A DNA stretch of 64,000 bases from Bacteroidia bacterium (lineage in GTDB: Bacteria; Bacteroidota; Bacteroidia; Flavobacteriales_E; Vicingaceae), in NCBI GenBank assembly GCA_030433355.1, contig JAUIMG010000001.1, forward strand, positions 62,001 through 126,000. Reading direction: 5' to 3'. The position numbers were made by a program, and so were the translations under genes. Positions 63,950 through 64,000 of the stretch are shown here, in pieces. Numbering within the stretch: the stretch's first letter is position 1; each line of letters starts with the position of its first letter. The notes beneath the pieces are model-generated. The model had not been told where the DNA came from. It ran no database searches and saw only the letters and a program-made list of their open reading frames with translations.

Positions 63950-64000
63950 ATGAAAATATCTATTATAGTTGCAGCTGCAGAGAATAATGTTATTGGAGTA
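63950..64000 (+). CDS. folA: Dihydrofolate reductase, N-terminal fragment
   Basis: The last 51 bases encode MKISIIVAAAENNVIGV, the N-terminal strand and cofactor loop of DHFR, directly behind thyA. The rest is outside the window. DHFR regenerates the tetrahydrofolate oxidised by thymidylate synthase. Confidence 0.9.
   Translation, partial: MKISIIVAAAENNVIGV

Overview
The window is AT-rich, gene-dense chromosomal DNA from a member of the Bacteroidota, most likely a marine Flavobacteriales-type organism. The evidence is the promoter form (TTTG, about 20 nt, TAnnTTTG, clearest before hppA and pdhB), the long MraY insertion, the PASTA-tailed FtsI, several Bacteroidota-type proteins of unknown function, and many lipoproteins with a C-terminal-Cys signal peptide. 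Shine-Dalgarno sequences are mostly absent and TTG starts are frequent. No rRNA, tRNA, IS element, prophage or CRISPR array was recognised.

Region 1 (1-12.5 kb, minus strand) is the division and cell-wall (dcw) cluster in the order mraZ-rsmH-ftsL-ftsI-murE-mraY-murD-ftsW-murG-murC-ftsQ-ftsA(partial), with genes overlapping or abutting throughout. Three 10-bp direct repeats before mraZ look like an MraZ operator. MurE carries the DNPR motif expected for meso-diaminopimelate peptidoglycan.

Region 2 (12.7-35.6 kb) is housekeeping: an alpha/beta hydrolase with the GTPase EngB; a two-component system (TPR sensor kinase plus NarL-type regulator) behind two unknown small proteins; leuS; a TPR lipoprotein; folK; sppA; a GH3-family acyl-adenylating protein with an unknown protein and a deoxynucleoside kinase; a membrane pyrophosphatase fused to a C-terminal YceI domain; pdhB; etfBA; a bifunctional-nuclease/UVR protein and a NupC nucleoside transporter. 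Convergent pairs are separated by strong bidirectional terminators, two of which share almost the same hairpin.

Region 3 (35.6-57.5 kb) is accessory in character. It has a frameshifted erythromycin-esterase-like gene bounded by inverted repeats and followed by an attC-like (or MITE-like) 196-bp hairpin element, a cupin, remnants, a YiaA-type membrane protein, DUF2200, a GyrI-like protein, a serine hydrolase, a VOC-domain lipoprotein, a divergent lactate/malate dehydrogenase-like enzyme, a TSUP permease, a membrane-anchored Ntn-type amidohydrolase, a KAS III-like synthase, a 1.1-kaa FG-GAP/ASPIC lipoprotein, an RluE-type pseudouridine synthase, an alkaline-phosphatase-superfamily lipoprotein, a Crp/Fnr regulator, an MDR oxidoreductase and an LpxL-type acyltransferase.

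Region 4 (57.5-64 kb) has a three-gene group, namely a CBS-pair protein, a GCS2-type amidoligase with its own C-terminal CBS pair, and an AstE/AspA-type zinc deacylase. This group could make and cleave a gamma-glutamyl or acyl-amino-acid metabolite under nucleotide control. It is followed by acs, thyA and the start of folA. The best candidates for something little described are the pyrophosphatase-YceI fusion, the CBS/GCS2/AstE group and the attC-like element around the broken esterase.
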